DNA from: Pannonibacter anstelovis
Lineage (GTDB): Bacteria; Pseudomonadota; Alphaproteobacteria; Rhizobiales; Stappiaceae
NCBI RefSeq assembly: GCF_036881715.1
Contig: NZ_JBAKBF010000004.1
Span: 248,001-312,000 of the forward strand
Length of the DNA: 64,000 nucleotides
Direction of reading: 5' to 3'
This document shows positions 1 to 8,503 of the stretch, one piece after another (position 1 is the stretch's first letter; the number at the start of each line of letters is the position of its first letter). The translations under genes and the position numbers were made by a program. Below the pieces are notes generated by a model. It was not told where the DNA came from and ran no database searches. It worked only from the letters and a program-made list of their open reading frames with translations.

Positions 1-1138
1 CCGCGCGCAGCACGTCTCCCAGAGTGTGGCGGGCGCAAAGCCCGATGATGCCGCCCGGCACATGCGAAGGGCCGCCAAAAAGGAAAGGCAGGAACAGGAT
101 GTCATTGTCCCGCTCCATCGCCTCGGCGACGAGCTTGTTGCCGACCTCATAGATGCACGAGCCCATGGCCTTGGCCCGTGCGCCTTCCGCTTCCAGCAAG
201 GTGGAGAAGATCCATTCCACATTGCTGGCGGAGGTCGCCGCCCCTTCCGTGGCGATGAAGCGGCTGCCAACGGGGAAGGACGACTGGATGAAAGGCGGCG
301 GCGTCAGCAGCGGCTGATCCAGAATGATGGAATTGATGCTGAAGGTGCCCGCAACCACCGAGATCAGGTCCGGGCTGGTGACACCGGAGGCAAGCGCAGA
401 GCCGGTCACATCGACCACGCCCCGGATCACCGGCGTGCCTTCCTTGAGGCCCGTCTGACGGGCGGCTTCCGCCGTCACATGACCTGCCACATCGATGGAG
501 GGGCCGACATCGGGCAGCTTCTCCAGCCAGCGCGATACCCCGCCGGCGGCAAAGGCATCCGTGGCATAGCGGTTGGCGGCCAGATCGAAGATCCCGGCAA
601 TGCCGCCATCGGTCGGGTCCGTCGAAACCTGCCCGGTCAGGCGGGCACGGATGAAGTCCTTGCAGAACACCAGCTTCCAGGTGCGGTCATAGAGATCGGG
701 CTCATGCCGGTCGAACCAGCGCAGCAGCGGGATGGCATGGGTGGCAAACATCCTTGCGCCCACCAGCCGGTCAACCTCGGCCATTTCGCCGGTGCCGCGC
801 ATTTCCTCAATCATGGGAAGCGTGCGCGTGTCGGTGGAGACAAGTCCCGGACGGACCGGCTTGAGGTCACGATCGATGAAGTAGGCTCCCGCACCATAAC
901 CTGACGGCGTCACGCCAACCACGTCCTCAGGGGGCGTGCCGGTGATGTCAAGCAGATCACGAATGGCATTGCAGGCGGCCTGCCACATGGCATCGGGGTC
1001 CCGTTCTGTCCAGCCCGGCTTGGGGAACTGCATCCTGTTGGGGCTGCTGCGGCAGGCAATCTCGTTTCCGTCCAGGTCGAACATGGCCGCTTTGGTCATA
1101 GTTCCACCGGCGTCGATGCCGATCAGGCGCTCGCGCAT
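1..1138 (-). CDS. FGGY-family sugar/polyol kinase, C-terminus cut by window edge
   Basis: The reading frame runs leftward from an ATG at 1138 and is still open at base 1, so about 379 N-terminal residues are visible of a family that is usually near 500. The start is preceded by a GGAGGAG ribosome site. The N-terminus carries the actin-fold phosphate motif IDAGGTMTK (residues 8-16), and a second motif VVAGTFSIN lies further on, both typical of FGGY kinases that phosphorylate sugars or polyols with ATP in the cytoplasm. The gene diverges from a GlpD-like polyol-phosphate dehydrogenase, which fits a kinase-then-dehydrogenase pathway such as glycerol or erythritol use. The substrate cannot be read from the sequence. 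The truncation is only the window boundary. Confidence 0.85.
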   Translation of the reverse strand, partial: MRERLIGIDAGGTMTKAAMFDLDGNEIACRSSPNRMQFPKPGWTERDPDAMWQAACNAIRDLLDITGTPPEDVVGVTPSGYGAGAYFIDRDLKPVRPGLVSTDTRTLPMIEEMRGTGEMAEVDRLVGARMFATHAIPLLRWFDRHEPDLYDRTWKLVFCKDFIRARLTGQVSTDPTDGGIAGIFDLAANRYATDAFAAGGVSRWLEKLPDVGPSIDVAGHVTAEAARQTGLKEGTPVIRGVVDVTGSALASGVTSPDLISVVAGTFSINSIILDQPLLTPPPFIQSSFPVGSRFIATEGAATSASNVEWIFSTLLEAEGARAKAMGSCIYEVGNKLVAEAMERDNDILFLPFLFGGPSHVPGGIIGLCARHTLGDVLRA

Positions 1139-1220
1139 GGTAGTCTCCTCCCGTGCGCCGGGGAGGCTCCTCTTCCGCCCCCGGCAATCCCTCCGAACGG
1201 CGATTTACCGCCGTTTGCGC

Positions 1221-1237
1221 CCTTGCTTGAAGCAAGG
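1221..1237. promoter_or_regulatory. 17-bp palindrome, candidate operator in divergent promoter
   Basis: CCTTGCTT and AAGCAAGG form a perfect inverted repeat around a single central base, in the 215-bp gap between the divergent kinase and GlpD-like genes. A TATAAT hexamer sits at 1242-1247 on the plus strand, immediately beside it. An odd-length palindrome next to a -10 box is what one expects for a repressor site, and the GntR regulator at 3086 is the obvious candidate. Binding is inferred. Confidence 0.45.
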
Positions 1238-1353
1238 TTGTTATAATAAGTTGAGGCTAGGCGAGTTGATCAAAGCTGTCAATACGCCTTCGCATCACTT
1301 GTTCCGGGAGGACGGGCAAGGAACAGCGCAGCGGCAAACCGGGAGGACAAAGC

Positions 1354-3045
1354 ATGAGACAAAGGGACGAGGCGCTGCAGGCGCTGGAACGCGGGGAGAG
1401 CGGCGATATCCTCATCATCGGCGGAGGCATCAACGGCGTTGGCGTGTTCCGCGATCTCGCTGCACAGGGCATCGGCGCAACGCTTGTCGAGATGGGGGAC
1501 TTCTGCAGCGGCACATCCGCCGCGCCCTCGCGGCTGATCCACGGCGGGCTGCGCTATCTGGAACAGGGCGAATTCAAGCTGGTGCGCGAGTCCGTGGAAG
1601 AGCGCGACAGCCTGCTGCTCAATGCCCCGCATCAGGTCCGCCCGATCCGTGTCTGGGTGCCTGCCCTCTCCTGGGCAGGGGGAACAGTGCAGGCGGGCTT
1701 GCGCTTCCTGCGCCTCATGAAGGACCCAGGCCCGAAGGGCGCGCTGATCCTGAAGCTCGGCCTCACCATCTTCGACAGTTTCAGCAACCGCAACCGCTCC
1801 ATGCCCCGGCACAGACTGGTCAAACGGAAGAACGCGCTGGATACGGTTCCGGGTCTTGCGGGCAACATCAAGATCGTCGCCGAATATTTCGACGCGCGGA
1901 TCACCAGCCCCGAGCGGTTGACGCTGGAGCTGGCGGCGGATGCGGAGAAAGACTGCGCGGCAAGCCTTGCGCTTCCCTATGTCCGGCTGGCCGGGATCGA
2001 CGGGGAAACGGCCCTGCTGGAGGATGTGCTCACGGGCCGGATCTACCGCAAGACCTGCCGCTTCATCATCAACTGCGCCGGGGCCTGGATCGACGAGGTG
2101 GATGCAAACCTTGGCGTTGCCGAACGGCTGACCGGCGGCACGCGGGGCTCGCATCTGGTGCTGAGGCGTCCGGATCTGGCGGCGGGTCTTGGCGACGTGA
2201 TGCTCTATTTCGAAACACCGGACCACCGGGCCTGCCTGATCTACCGGCTGGACAGCGAGCATGTGCTTCTGGGCACCACCGACATCCGCACCGAAGACCC
2301 CGGAGACAAGGACACCTCGGAGGCAGAGATCGACTACCTGTTCGAGGTGCTTGCCACCGTTCTGCCCAGAGCACGCGCCCGGCGGCAGGATATCGCCTTT
2401 GCCTATTCCGGCGTGCGCCCCCTGCCCCGGCAGACCAGCGGCGCAGCAGGCTCGATCAGCCGCGACCACACCTTCCGCATTTTCGAGCCTGCTGGCGCAC
2501 GCAATGTGCCGTTGCTGACCCTGATCGGCGGCAAATGGACGACCTACCGGGCCTGCGCCGAACAGATCGCCGATCTGGTTCTGCCCCGTGTTGCCGGGAC
2601 GCGCCGCGTCTCCACCGCCGACCTGCAGATAGGCGGCGGCAAGGAGTTCCCGAAGACCCCGCAGGGCCTGAAGGCACTGGCTACCCAGATTTCAGCATCT
2701 GCTGGCCTCAGCCAGGCACGGGCAATGCTGCTGATCAAGCGTTACGGCACGGCGGCAAAGCAGATTGCGCAGGAACTACAGCCGGATACGCCGCTTGAGA
2801 GTGCACCTTGCTATTCAAGGGAAGAAATTCTATGGATCACTCGTAATGAGCGCGTCACACGTCTGGAAGACATGATCCTCCGGCGCACGCTGATGGCATT
2901 CGAGGGAGTGGCTAGCGACGCCTGTATTGGCGAAGTTGCCGGCATCATGGCCTCCGCCCTGTCCTGGACAGGCGAGCGGATGAACCAGGAAGCTGAGGCC
3001 ACACTCCGGCTGCTGAAAACGAGGCACCGGGTGCAGCCGCAATAG
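1354..3045 (+). CDS. GlpD-like FAD-dependent polyol-phosphate dehydrogenase
   Basis: This 563-residue protein belongs to the glycerol-3-phosphate dehydrogenase (GlpD/EryB) family, which oxidises a polyol phosphate and passes electrons through FAD to the quinone pool at the inner membrane. The N-terminus has the dinucleotide fold ILIIGGGINGVG (about residues 19-30), then a GGLRYLEQG segment of the family. The final 120 residues form the alpha-helical C-terminal cap. The ATG at 1354 follows GGGAGGACAAAGC, a strong ribosome site. The divergent FGGY kinase would supply the phosphorylated substrate, and the downstream GntR gene probably regulates both. It could act on glycerol-3-phosphate, erythritol-4-phosphate or another polyol phosphate. 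Confidence 0.85.
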   Translation: MRQRDEALQALERGESGDILIIGGGINGVGVFRDLAAQGIGATLVEMGDFCSGTSAAPSRLIHGGLRYLEQGEFKLVRESVEERDSLLLNAPHQVRPIRVWVPALSWAGGTVQAGLRFLRLMKDPGPKGALILKLGLTIFDSFSNRNRSMPRHRLVKRKNALDTVPGLAGNIKIVAEYFDARITSPERLTLELAADAEKDCAASLALPYVRLAGIDGETALLEDVLTGRIYRKTCRFIINCAGAWIDEVDANLGVAERLTGGTRGSHLVLRRPDLAAGLGDVMLYFETPDHRACLIYRLDSEHVLLGTTDIRTEDPGDKDTSEAEIDYLFEVLATVLPRARARRQDIAFAYSGVRPLPRQTSGAAGSISRDHTFRIFEPAGARNVPLLTLIGGKWTTYRACAEQIADLVLPRVAGTRRVSTADLQIGGGKEFPKTPQGLKALATQISASAGLSQARAMLLIKRYGTAAKQIAQELQPDTPLESAPCYSREEILWITRNERVTRLEDMILRRTLMAFEGVASDACIGEVAGIMASALSWTGERMNQEAEATLRLLKTRHRVQPQ

Positions 3046-3085
3046 GGAGACGCGGCGGGCCCGGCAGGATGAAGGAAATGCCCCC

Positions 3086-3856
3086 GTGTCCGATCAGCCC
3101 CTGGATATGCCGGCCCTGCAGGGCCGCTCTTCCAGAGTTCCGCTCTGGCTTCAGCTGAAGACGGCCATTGCGGACATGATCGTGCAGCGGGGCATGCAGC
3201 CCGGCGACAAGCTGCCCAGCGAGACCGACCTGTGCAACCAGTTTGGCGTGTCGCGCATCGTTGTGCGCCAGGCCATGAGCCAGCTGGTGACGGAAGGGCT
3301 CGTCTACCGTCAGCAGGGCCGCGGCGCCTTTGTGGCCCAGCAGACGGAAGACAGCGATTTCGTCGGCCGGATCATCGGCTTCTCGGGAGACATCCGCAGC
3401 CGAAACCATCAGGTTTCACGCACCATTCTTGCCGCCGACATCCGCGAGCCGGATGCCAAGGCCGCCAAGGCATTGGGTCTGGGACCGGACGACAAGGTGG
3501 TGTACTTGCGGCGCATCATGAGCGTGGATGGCGTGCCACGCATTCTGGTGCACAGCGTGCTTCCCGAGGCGCTGGTGCCGGGCCTGCTGGATCATCCGCT
3601 GGAAGACCGTTCGCTCTATGCCCTGCTGCTGGAGCTTTACGGCATCAGCTTCGAGGGGGCGGAGCGCTGGGTTGAAGCCGTCAACGCCAGCGCCGAAGAA
3701 GCCGCGCATCTGCAGATCAAAAAGGGCACTGCACTTATCAAGATCGAGTCCCGCTCGACGATCCGGAACGGCAAATACGCGGAATATTTCTCCGCCCTCT
3801 ACCGGACAGACGCAGCCCGCCTGCACTTCACCATCCGGCCTGACCACACTGCCTGA
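3086..3856 (+). CDS. GntR family (HutC/UTRA) transcriptional regulator
   Basis: The 256-residue protein has an N-terminal winged helix-turn-helix (about residues 20-85) with the GntR signature GDKLPSETDLCNQFGVSR, followed by a UTRA ligand-binding domain (about 105-245). The start is a GTG at 3086, and upstream ATGs are out of frame. HutC-type GntR proteins usually repress neighbouring catabolic genes until a pathway intermediate binds the UTRA domain. Lying 40 bp after the GlpD-like gene, it probably controls the divergent kinase/dehydrogenase promoter, where a 17-bp palindrome is present. Confidence 0.85.
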   Translation: MSDQPLDMPALQGRSSRVPLWLQLKTAIADMIVQRGMQPGDKLPSETDLCNQFGVSRIVVRQAMSQLVTEGLVYRQQGRGAFVAQQTEDSDFVGRIIGFSGDIRSRNHQVSRTILAADIREPDAKAAKALGLGPDDKVVYLRRIMSVDGVPRILVHSVLPEALVPGLLDHPLEDRSLYALLLELYGISFEGAERWVEAVNASAEEAAHLQIKKGTALIKIESRSTIRNGKYAEYFSALYRTDAARLHFTIRPDHTA

Positions 3857-3867
3857 GCGGGAAGCCA

Positions 3868-4545
3868 CTATTCATCCCCCGGCACACCGTAAGACGGGGC
3901 AGCAACGGGATTGAGCGCCCGCGTGACGTAATCTGCCGCCTGCGGCTTGTAGACCTCCCAAGCCTTCGCAACGGCGGCCACCGGGCAGCCGTCGTCCAGC
4001 CAGTCGATCCGCAGCTCCGCATAGGGCCAGGACTGCTCGTCCACGATCAGCAGCCCCGCCGAATGCACGGGGCCAGCCTCGCCGCCCGCCGCAACAGCAG
4101 CGCTCAGAGCCGCAATCAGCCTGTCGCCGAGTTCCCCTGACGCAGCCTCAAAAGCCGCGGCCATCGCTGCCGGCACACCGTCATTGGCCAGAAGATTGCC
4201 CGCCGCCACACACTGGCGCCCCTCGGCTGAAGTCCAGATGCCCAACGCCTTGGGACCGGAATGGATGGCTGTCCGCCCTTCGGCGTCCACCGCCAGAAGC
4301 TGGCGGTAGTCCGGGAAGGCGTCGCTGTCCCGCGCCGCCGCAACCGCTTCCGCTGCGCTGGTGCCTTTCGCCAGCTCCTCCAGCATTTTCGGGCCCAGCG
4401 CGGGGTTGGTGACATTCTGCGTTGCCACAGCCCCGATGCCTGCCTGCGCCCAGGCACAGCGGGCAGCAACGGCGGGCGAGGAGGACGAGATGGCAACACC
4501 AAGCTGGCCGGTCTTTTCGCAACGGGCAACGATGGAGAAGGTCAT
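3868..4545 (-). CDS. DUF1028 family protein (Ntn-hydrolase-like)
   Basis: This is a 225-residue protein of the DUF1028 family. I chose the ATG at 4545 because the protein then begins MTFSIVARC, as family members do. The longer frame would overlap the RidA gene. Conserved family features are the N-terminal sheet, the ATQNVTNPALG segment and glycine/alanine-rich central helices, with no signal peptide. Members resemble N-terminal nucleophile hydrolases, but the reaction is not established. It is the last gene of a minus-strand set with RidA and a flavin monooxygenase, which suggests a role in breakdown of a nitrogen-containing compound. Confidence 0.8.
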   Translation of the reverse strand: MTFSIVARCEKTGQLGVAISSSSPAVAARCAWAQAGIGAVATQNVTNPALGPKMLEELAKGTSAAEAVAAARDSDAFPDYRQLLAVDAEGRTAIHSGPKALGIWTSAEGRQCVAAGNLLANDGVPAAMAAAFEAASGELGDRLIAALSAAVAAGGEAGPVHSAGLLIVDEQSWPYAELRIDWLDDGCPVAAVAKAWEVYKPQAADYVTRALNPVAAPSYGVPGDE

Positions 4546-4579
4546 GAGGGGTCCTTTCCGGCCTTTCAGCCGCTCTGGC

Positions 4580-4993
4580 TCAATCGGGAATGACGGCGGT
4601 GGCGTCGATCTCGACCAGCCACTCGGGCCGGGCCAGTGCCACAACGACAAGGCCGGTGCAGACTGGGAACACGCCCTTGATATATTCCCCCATGGTCCGG
4701 TAGACCGCCTCGCGGTGGCGCACGTCGGTGAGATAAACCACCAGCTTGGTGACATGCTCCATCTGCCCGCCCGCTTCCTCGACCAGCTGGCGAATGTTCT
4801 GCATCACCTTGTGGGTTTGCTCCACCGGGTCGTGGCTCTCGATATTCTTCGCGGTGTCGAGATCCTGCGGGCATTGGCCGCGCAGGAAGATCATCGTGCC
4901 GCGTGCCACCACGGCCTGACAGAGATCATTGTCCAGCTTCTGCTCCGGATAGGTGTCCCGCGTGTTGAACTTGCGGATGCGCGTATGTGCCAT
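4580..4993 (-). CDS. RidA/YjgF family enamine/imine deaminase
   Basis: The frame codes for 137 residues starting MAHTRIRKFN. It continues open upstream into the monooxygenase gene, so the ATG at 4993 was chosen from family length and the N-terminus. RidA proteins are trimers that hydrolyse reactive enamine or imine intermediates to keto acids plus ammonia. The pattern of an early GTMIFLRGQ strand, a central QNIRQLVEEAGG helix and a C-terminal RPEWLVEIDATAV segment fits the family, and the arginine of the last segment is the usual substrate-carboxylate contact. It lies between a flavin monooxygenase and a DUF1028 gene, so it may deaminate the imine product of that oxidation. Confidence 0.85.
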   Translation of the reverse strand: MAHTRIRKFNTRDTYPEQKLDNDLCQAVVARGTMIFLRGQCPQDLDTAKNIESHDPVEQTHKVMQNIRQLVEEAGGQMEHVTKLVVYLTDVRHREAVYRTMGEYIKGVFPVCTGLVVVALARPEWLVEIDATAVIPD

Positions 4994-5030
4994 TGCCGTG
5001 TCCCCTCGAGTGTCAGATACCGCATGCCGC

Positions 5031-6281
5031 TCAGGGCTGCGGCCTGTAGGCAAGGTAATTGTCCTGAATGCGGATGTGGTCCGCCACATAGCCCGCGTCG
5101 TGCCAGACGCCCCAGATGAAGCTCGAGCCACGCCCCGACAGCCAGGGCAGCCCGAGAAAATAGATGCCCTTTTCCGCCGAGACGCCGCGCTGATGCTTGG
5201 GCCGGCCAGCTTCGTCAAAGGCGTTGACCTCAAGCCAGCTGTAGTCTGACATAAAGCCCGTTGCCCAGATGATGGTGGAGACGCCGGCCGCCTCCAGATC
5301 CAGCTCACGCAACGGAGTGCTGACGCAGTCCACCTGCGGCCCCAGAATGCGCGCCTCCGGCTCTTCCGGCAGGTCAAGCCCATTACGGGCGACGAAGGCA
5401 TCCGCCTCGTCCAGCACGGCCAGATAATTCCGGTCGCCCCGCTCAAGATTGCGGGCAAGGTCATCGGCGAAGGTCAGGATGCCATCTCGGTAAGCACCGG
5501 TCATCCCGGTCAGCACCATGCCCTGAGCTGCAAGACGGCGGAAATCGATGGTCTTGCCGCCATGAGCGCCACTGACGGCGATGGTGACATGCTCCGCGCC
5601 GGGGGCCTGCGCCTGTGCATCCCATTTGCCCAGCACGCCCAGCCACCAGACGAAATCACGGCCCCGGTAGGAGCGCGGCGGACGGTCATGCGGGCCAACG
5701 GAAAGATAGACCTTGCGGCCAGACAGCATCAGCTCTTCGGCAATCTGCACGCCAGAAGACCCGGAGCCGACCACAAGCACGGCGCCCTCCTCCAGCTGGG
5801 AGGGATTGCGGTAATCACTCGAATGGATCTGCGCCACGGCTGCTTCTGCCGGTATGATCGGCGGAATGCTGGGCTTCTGGAATGGCCCAGTGGCAGCCAC
5901 CACATTCAGCGCCTCGATAACGCCACCGGACGTTTCCACCCGGAAGCCAGGGCGCCCCTCCAGCCGGGAGACCCGGCTCACTTCAACTCCGCAGCGGATG
6001 GGGGCCTTCACCATATCCGCATAGGCGACAAAGTAATCCGCCACACCTTCCTTGCCCACGAAGGCATCCGGGCCGCAGGGGAACTCCAACCCCGGAAAAC
6101 GGTCATGCCAGGCGGGGCCATTGGCCACAAGGGAATCCCAGCGCATAGACCGCCAGCGTTCCGCGATACGGCCACGCTCCAGAACGATGTGGGCAATGCC
6201 ATTGCGGCTGAGGTGCTCGCTCATGGCGACACCCGCCTGACCGGCGCCAACAACCAGCGTGTGGATCGTTTCAACTGCCAT
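5031..6281 (-). CDS. Flavin-containing monooxygenase-like NAD(P)H/FAD oxidoreductase
   Basis: The 416-residue protein has an FAD dinucleotide-binding motif near the start (VVGAGQAGVAMSEHL, residues 10-24) and a second, NADPH-type motif in the middle (VLVVGSGSSGVQIAEEL). Between them lies the sequence expected around the FMO fingerprint (FQKPSIPPIIP). Such cytoplasmic enzymes use NADPH and O2 to oxygenate nitrogen or sulfur atoms. It is the first gene of a minus-strand set with RidA and DUF1028 and diverges from a LysR regulator. The substrate is unknown; an amine or N-hydroxylated compound would fit the RidA neighbour. Confidence 0.85.
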   Translation of the reverse strand: MAVETIHTLVVGAGQAGVAMSEHLSRNGIAHIVLERGRIAERWRSMRWDSLVANGPAWHDRFPGLEFPCGPDAFVGKEGVADYFVAYADMVKAPIRCGVEVSRVSRLEGRPGFRVETSGGVIEALNVVAATGPFQKPSIPPIIPAEAAVAQIHSSDYRNPSQLEEGAVLVVGSGSSGVQIAEELMLSGRKVYLSVGPHDRPPRSYRGRDFVWWLGVLGKWDAQAQAPGAEHVTIAVSGAHGGKTIDFRRLAAQGMVLTGMTGAYRDGILTFADDLARNLERGDRNYLAVLDEADAFVARNGLDLPEEPEARILGPQVDCVSTPLRELDLEAAGVSTIIWATGFMSDYSWLEVNAFDEAGRPKHQRGVSAEKGIYFLGLPWLSGRGSSFIWGVWHDAGYVADHIRIQDNYLAYRPQP

Positions 6282-6432
6282 GCGCCCGCCCTTCCGCAGC
6301 TTGCCCGGACCGCCTGCCTGCGCCGGTCTCTCAGGTCTAGCGGGTCGATTGCATCTGGAAAAATACGAAATCTTGCAGCATTGATTAGGAAAACCCGAGG
6401 CAGGCCATCAGGGTTCGGACCGGGAGACAGAA

Positions 6433-7389
6433 ATGCGGATCACGTTACGCCAGCTTGAGTATTTTATCGCGGCAGCGGAGGCTGGCAGTATTGCGCTCGC
6501 GTCTGCCCGCATCCGCGTCTCGCCGCCGTCCATCTCCACCGCCATCTCCCAGCTGGAAACCGAACTGGGCGCGCAGCTTTTCCTGCGCCGCCATGCACAG
6601 GGGCTGTCACTGACACCAGCAGGGCAGAAGCTGCTGATCGAGGCCAAGGCCGTGATCGGGCAGGCGCAGAACCTCTACACCGCCGCCTCGGAAGCCACCG
6701 GGCAGGTCAGCGGCGCGCTGTCGCTCGGCTGCCTGCTCACCTTCGCGCCTATGGTGCTGCCGGAAGTCAGCCAGAGCTTTCAGGCTGCCTATCCGGGTGT
6801 CACCATCCGCCCCACGGTCAGCGATCACCAGACGCTGCTGGCGCGGCTTGAGCGGGCGGAGCTGGACGTTGCCCTGTCCTATGACCTGCTGGTGCCGGAG
6901 GGGTTTGAGTTCACCCCGCTCGCCGAACTCCCGCCCCATGTGCAGGTGGCCGAAACCGATCCGCTGGCGCAGCTCACAGCCATCTCTCTAGCGGAACTGG
7001 CGGATCAGCCGTTCATCCTGCTCGATCTGCCACTGTCTCGGGACTATTTCCTCGCCCTTTTCGCCGCCGCCGGGATCACCCCTAACATCATTGCGCAGAT
7101 CCAGCATCTCGACGTCATCCGCACCATGGTCGCCAGCCGCTATGGCTATACGCTGGCCAATGTGCGCCCGCGCAACAAGGCGGCGCTCGACGGGCGGCGC
7201 CTCGTCAGCCTGCGCCTTGCCGGAGACCACAGACCGATGCGGCTCGGCCTTCTGAGCGCCGGACAGCGGGTGCCCACCCGGCTGGTGCAGGCCTTCGAGA
7301 CCCATTGCCGCCAGCTGATTTCCAGCAGCTACGTGCCCGGCATGGATGCCCCGGTTCTCATGCCAAGGCGGCAGGATGTGAAAGACTGA
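6433..7389 (+). CDS. LysR family transcriptional regulator
   Basis: This 318-residue protein opens with a LysR winged helix (MRITLRQLEYFIAAAEAGS, then the recognition-helix region PPSISTAISQLETELG). It continues with the two-lobed periplasmic-binding-like effector domain (about residues 90-295). It diverges from the monooxygenase/RidA/DUF1028 genes with a 151-bp gap, the classic arrangement for a LysR activator controlling its neighbour. The intergenic region has A/T-rich stretches (6355-6390), but I could not define a clean T-N11-A site. Confidence 0.88.
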   Translation: MRITLRQLEYFIAAAEAGSIALASARIRVSPPSISTAISQLETELGAQLFLRRHAQGLSLTPAGQKLLIEAKAVIGQAQNLYTAASEATGQVSGALSLGCLLTFAPMVLPEVSQSFQAAYPGVTIRPTVSDHQTLLARLERAELDVALSYDLLVPEGFEFTPLAELPPHVQVAETDPLAQLTAISLAELADQPFILLDLPLSRDYFLALFAAAGITPNIIAQIQHLDVIRTMVASRYGYTLANVRPRNKAALDGRRLVSLRLAGDHRPMRLGLLSAGQRVPTRLVQAFETHCRQLISSSYVPGMDAPVLMPRRQDVKD

Positions 7390-7401
7390 GAATGGCTACG
7401 A

Positions 7402-8343
7402 TCACAGGCGGGCGGCACTGGGCACGCCGGCCACCAGATCTTCGATGAACTGGAGGGTCTGCGGGCTGAGATCGGCGGATTTGCGCGTGATCACCTCGTA
7501 AGGCTCGCTCTTGGAGCGCAAGTGCATGGGCAGGATGCTGGCCATGCCGAAGTTGACGAAGAACGCTGCGACATCGCTGGACAGCAGCGCCACCGTGTTG
7601 GGCTCCGCCTGCATCAGCGACATGGTGGTCAGTGCCGAGCGGGTTTCCAGCAGGGCACGCGGCATTTCAAGCCCTGCCTGCCGGAACTCCTGCTCCAGTG
7701 ACAACCGCATGGGCATCGAGGCGGTGTAGACGATCCAGCGCGCATCCACGAGATCCTTGAGCCCCACTTTCTTGCGCCCGATCAGCGGATGAGCCGGATT
7801 GGCCACAACGGCCAGAAGCTCGTCATGGAAGGCGGTGACATTGTAAAGCTGCGGAGTGGTGCTCATGGAACTGCGGCCGATGACGAGATCCAGCAGCCCC
7901 CGGTCCAGCTGGCGCAGCAGTTCCACGCTGGTGTCTTCCAGAATTTCCACCGAGGTGCGGGGAAAACGCCGCAGGAAGGCGCTGATGGTTTCCGTCACAT
8001 AGGGCACGGCGCCCATGATCGTGCCGATGCGCAAGCGGCCCCACTCTCCGTCAGACGCACTGTGGATTTCCTGCGCCATGGCAGTCAGCTGCGACAGCAT
8101 GGTCTTGGCATGGCGGATCATGCATTCCCCGGCGGGCGTTGCGATGAGCCCCCGGTTGGTGCGGTTGAACAGCTTCGTCCCCGTCAGATCCTCCGCCTCC
8201 TGCAGCGCCTTGGTGGCGCGCGGCTGGCTCATGCCGATCAGTTCGGACGCCCGTTTCAGGGAGCCGTTGTCATCGATGGCGGAAATCAGCAGCATCTGCC
8301 GCATGGAGAGACGGATCAGCGGCATGGAATGGGTGCGCGGCAT
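7402..8343 (-). CDS. LysR family transcriptional regulator (GbpR/CbbR-like)
   Basis: The 313-residue protein has an N-terminal LysR helix-turn-helix with the pattern SLKRASELIGMSQPRATKAL and a C-terminal effector-binding domain from about residue 95. It diverges from the dehydrogenase/TRAP transporter operon across a 160-bp gap containing an A/T-rich patch around 8358-8395, and so is the likely regulator of that operon. It is convergent with the preceding LysR gene (12 bp apart). The effector is probably the transported acid or an intermediate, which is inference. Confidence 0.88.
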   Translation of the reverse strand: MPRTHSMPLIRLSMRQMLLISAIDDNGSLKRASELIGMSQPRATKALQEAEDLTGTKLFNRTNRGLIATPAGECMIRHAKTMLSQLTAMAQEIHSASDGEWGRLRIGTIMGAVPYVTETISAFLRRFPRTSVEILEDTSVELLRQLDRGLLDLVIGRSSMSTTPQLYNVTAFHDELLAVVANPAHPLIGRKKVGLKDLVDARWIVYTASMPMRLSLEQEFRQAGLEMPRALLETRSALTTMSLMQAEPNTVALLSSDVAAFFVNFGMASILPMHLRSKSEPYEVITRKSADLSPQTLQFIEDLVAGVPSAARL

Positions 8344-8503
8344 CGGCTTTTGAGTTTCTATTTCGTTATATCAGTATCCGAGAATAGCGTATTTACAGCT
8401 CCTGCGCTGCCTTTATCCTGCCAGCCCAACAGGAATGCCCAGGGGAAAGACGATGTTCCGCACCCTTGGGTTACCAAATGGGAATAGCCAAGCAGGGGGA
8501 CGT

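Noticed and set aside
1..1138. Kinase gene as a truncated pseudogene
   Set aside because: The frame is intact up to the first base; the missing end lies outside the window.
6369..6386. AATC-N10-GATT as a LysR T-N11-A site
   Set aside because: The spacing does not fit T-N11-A, and short A/T-rich repeats are expected by chance.
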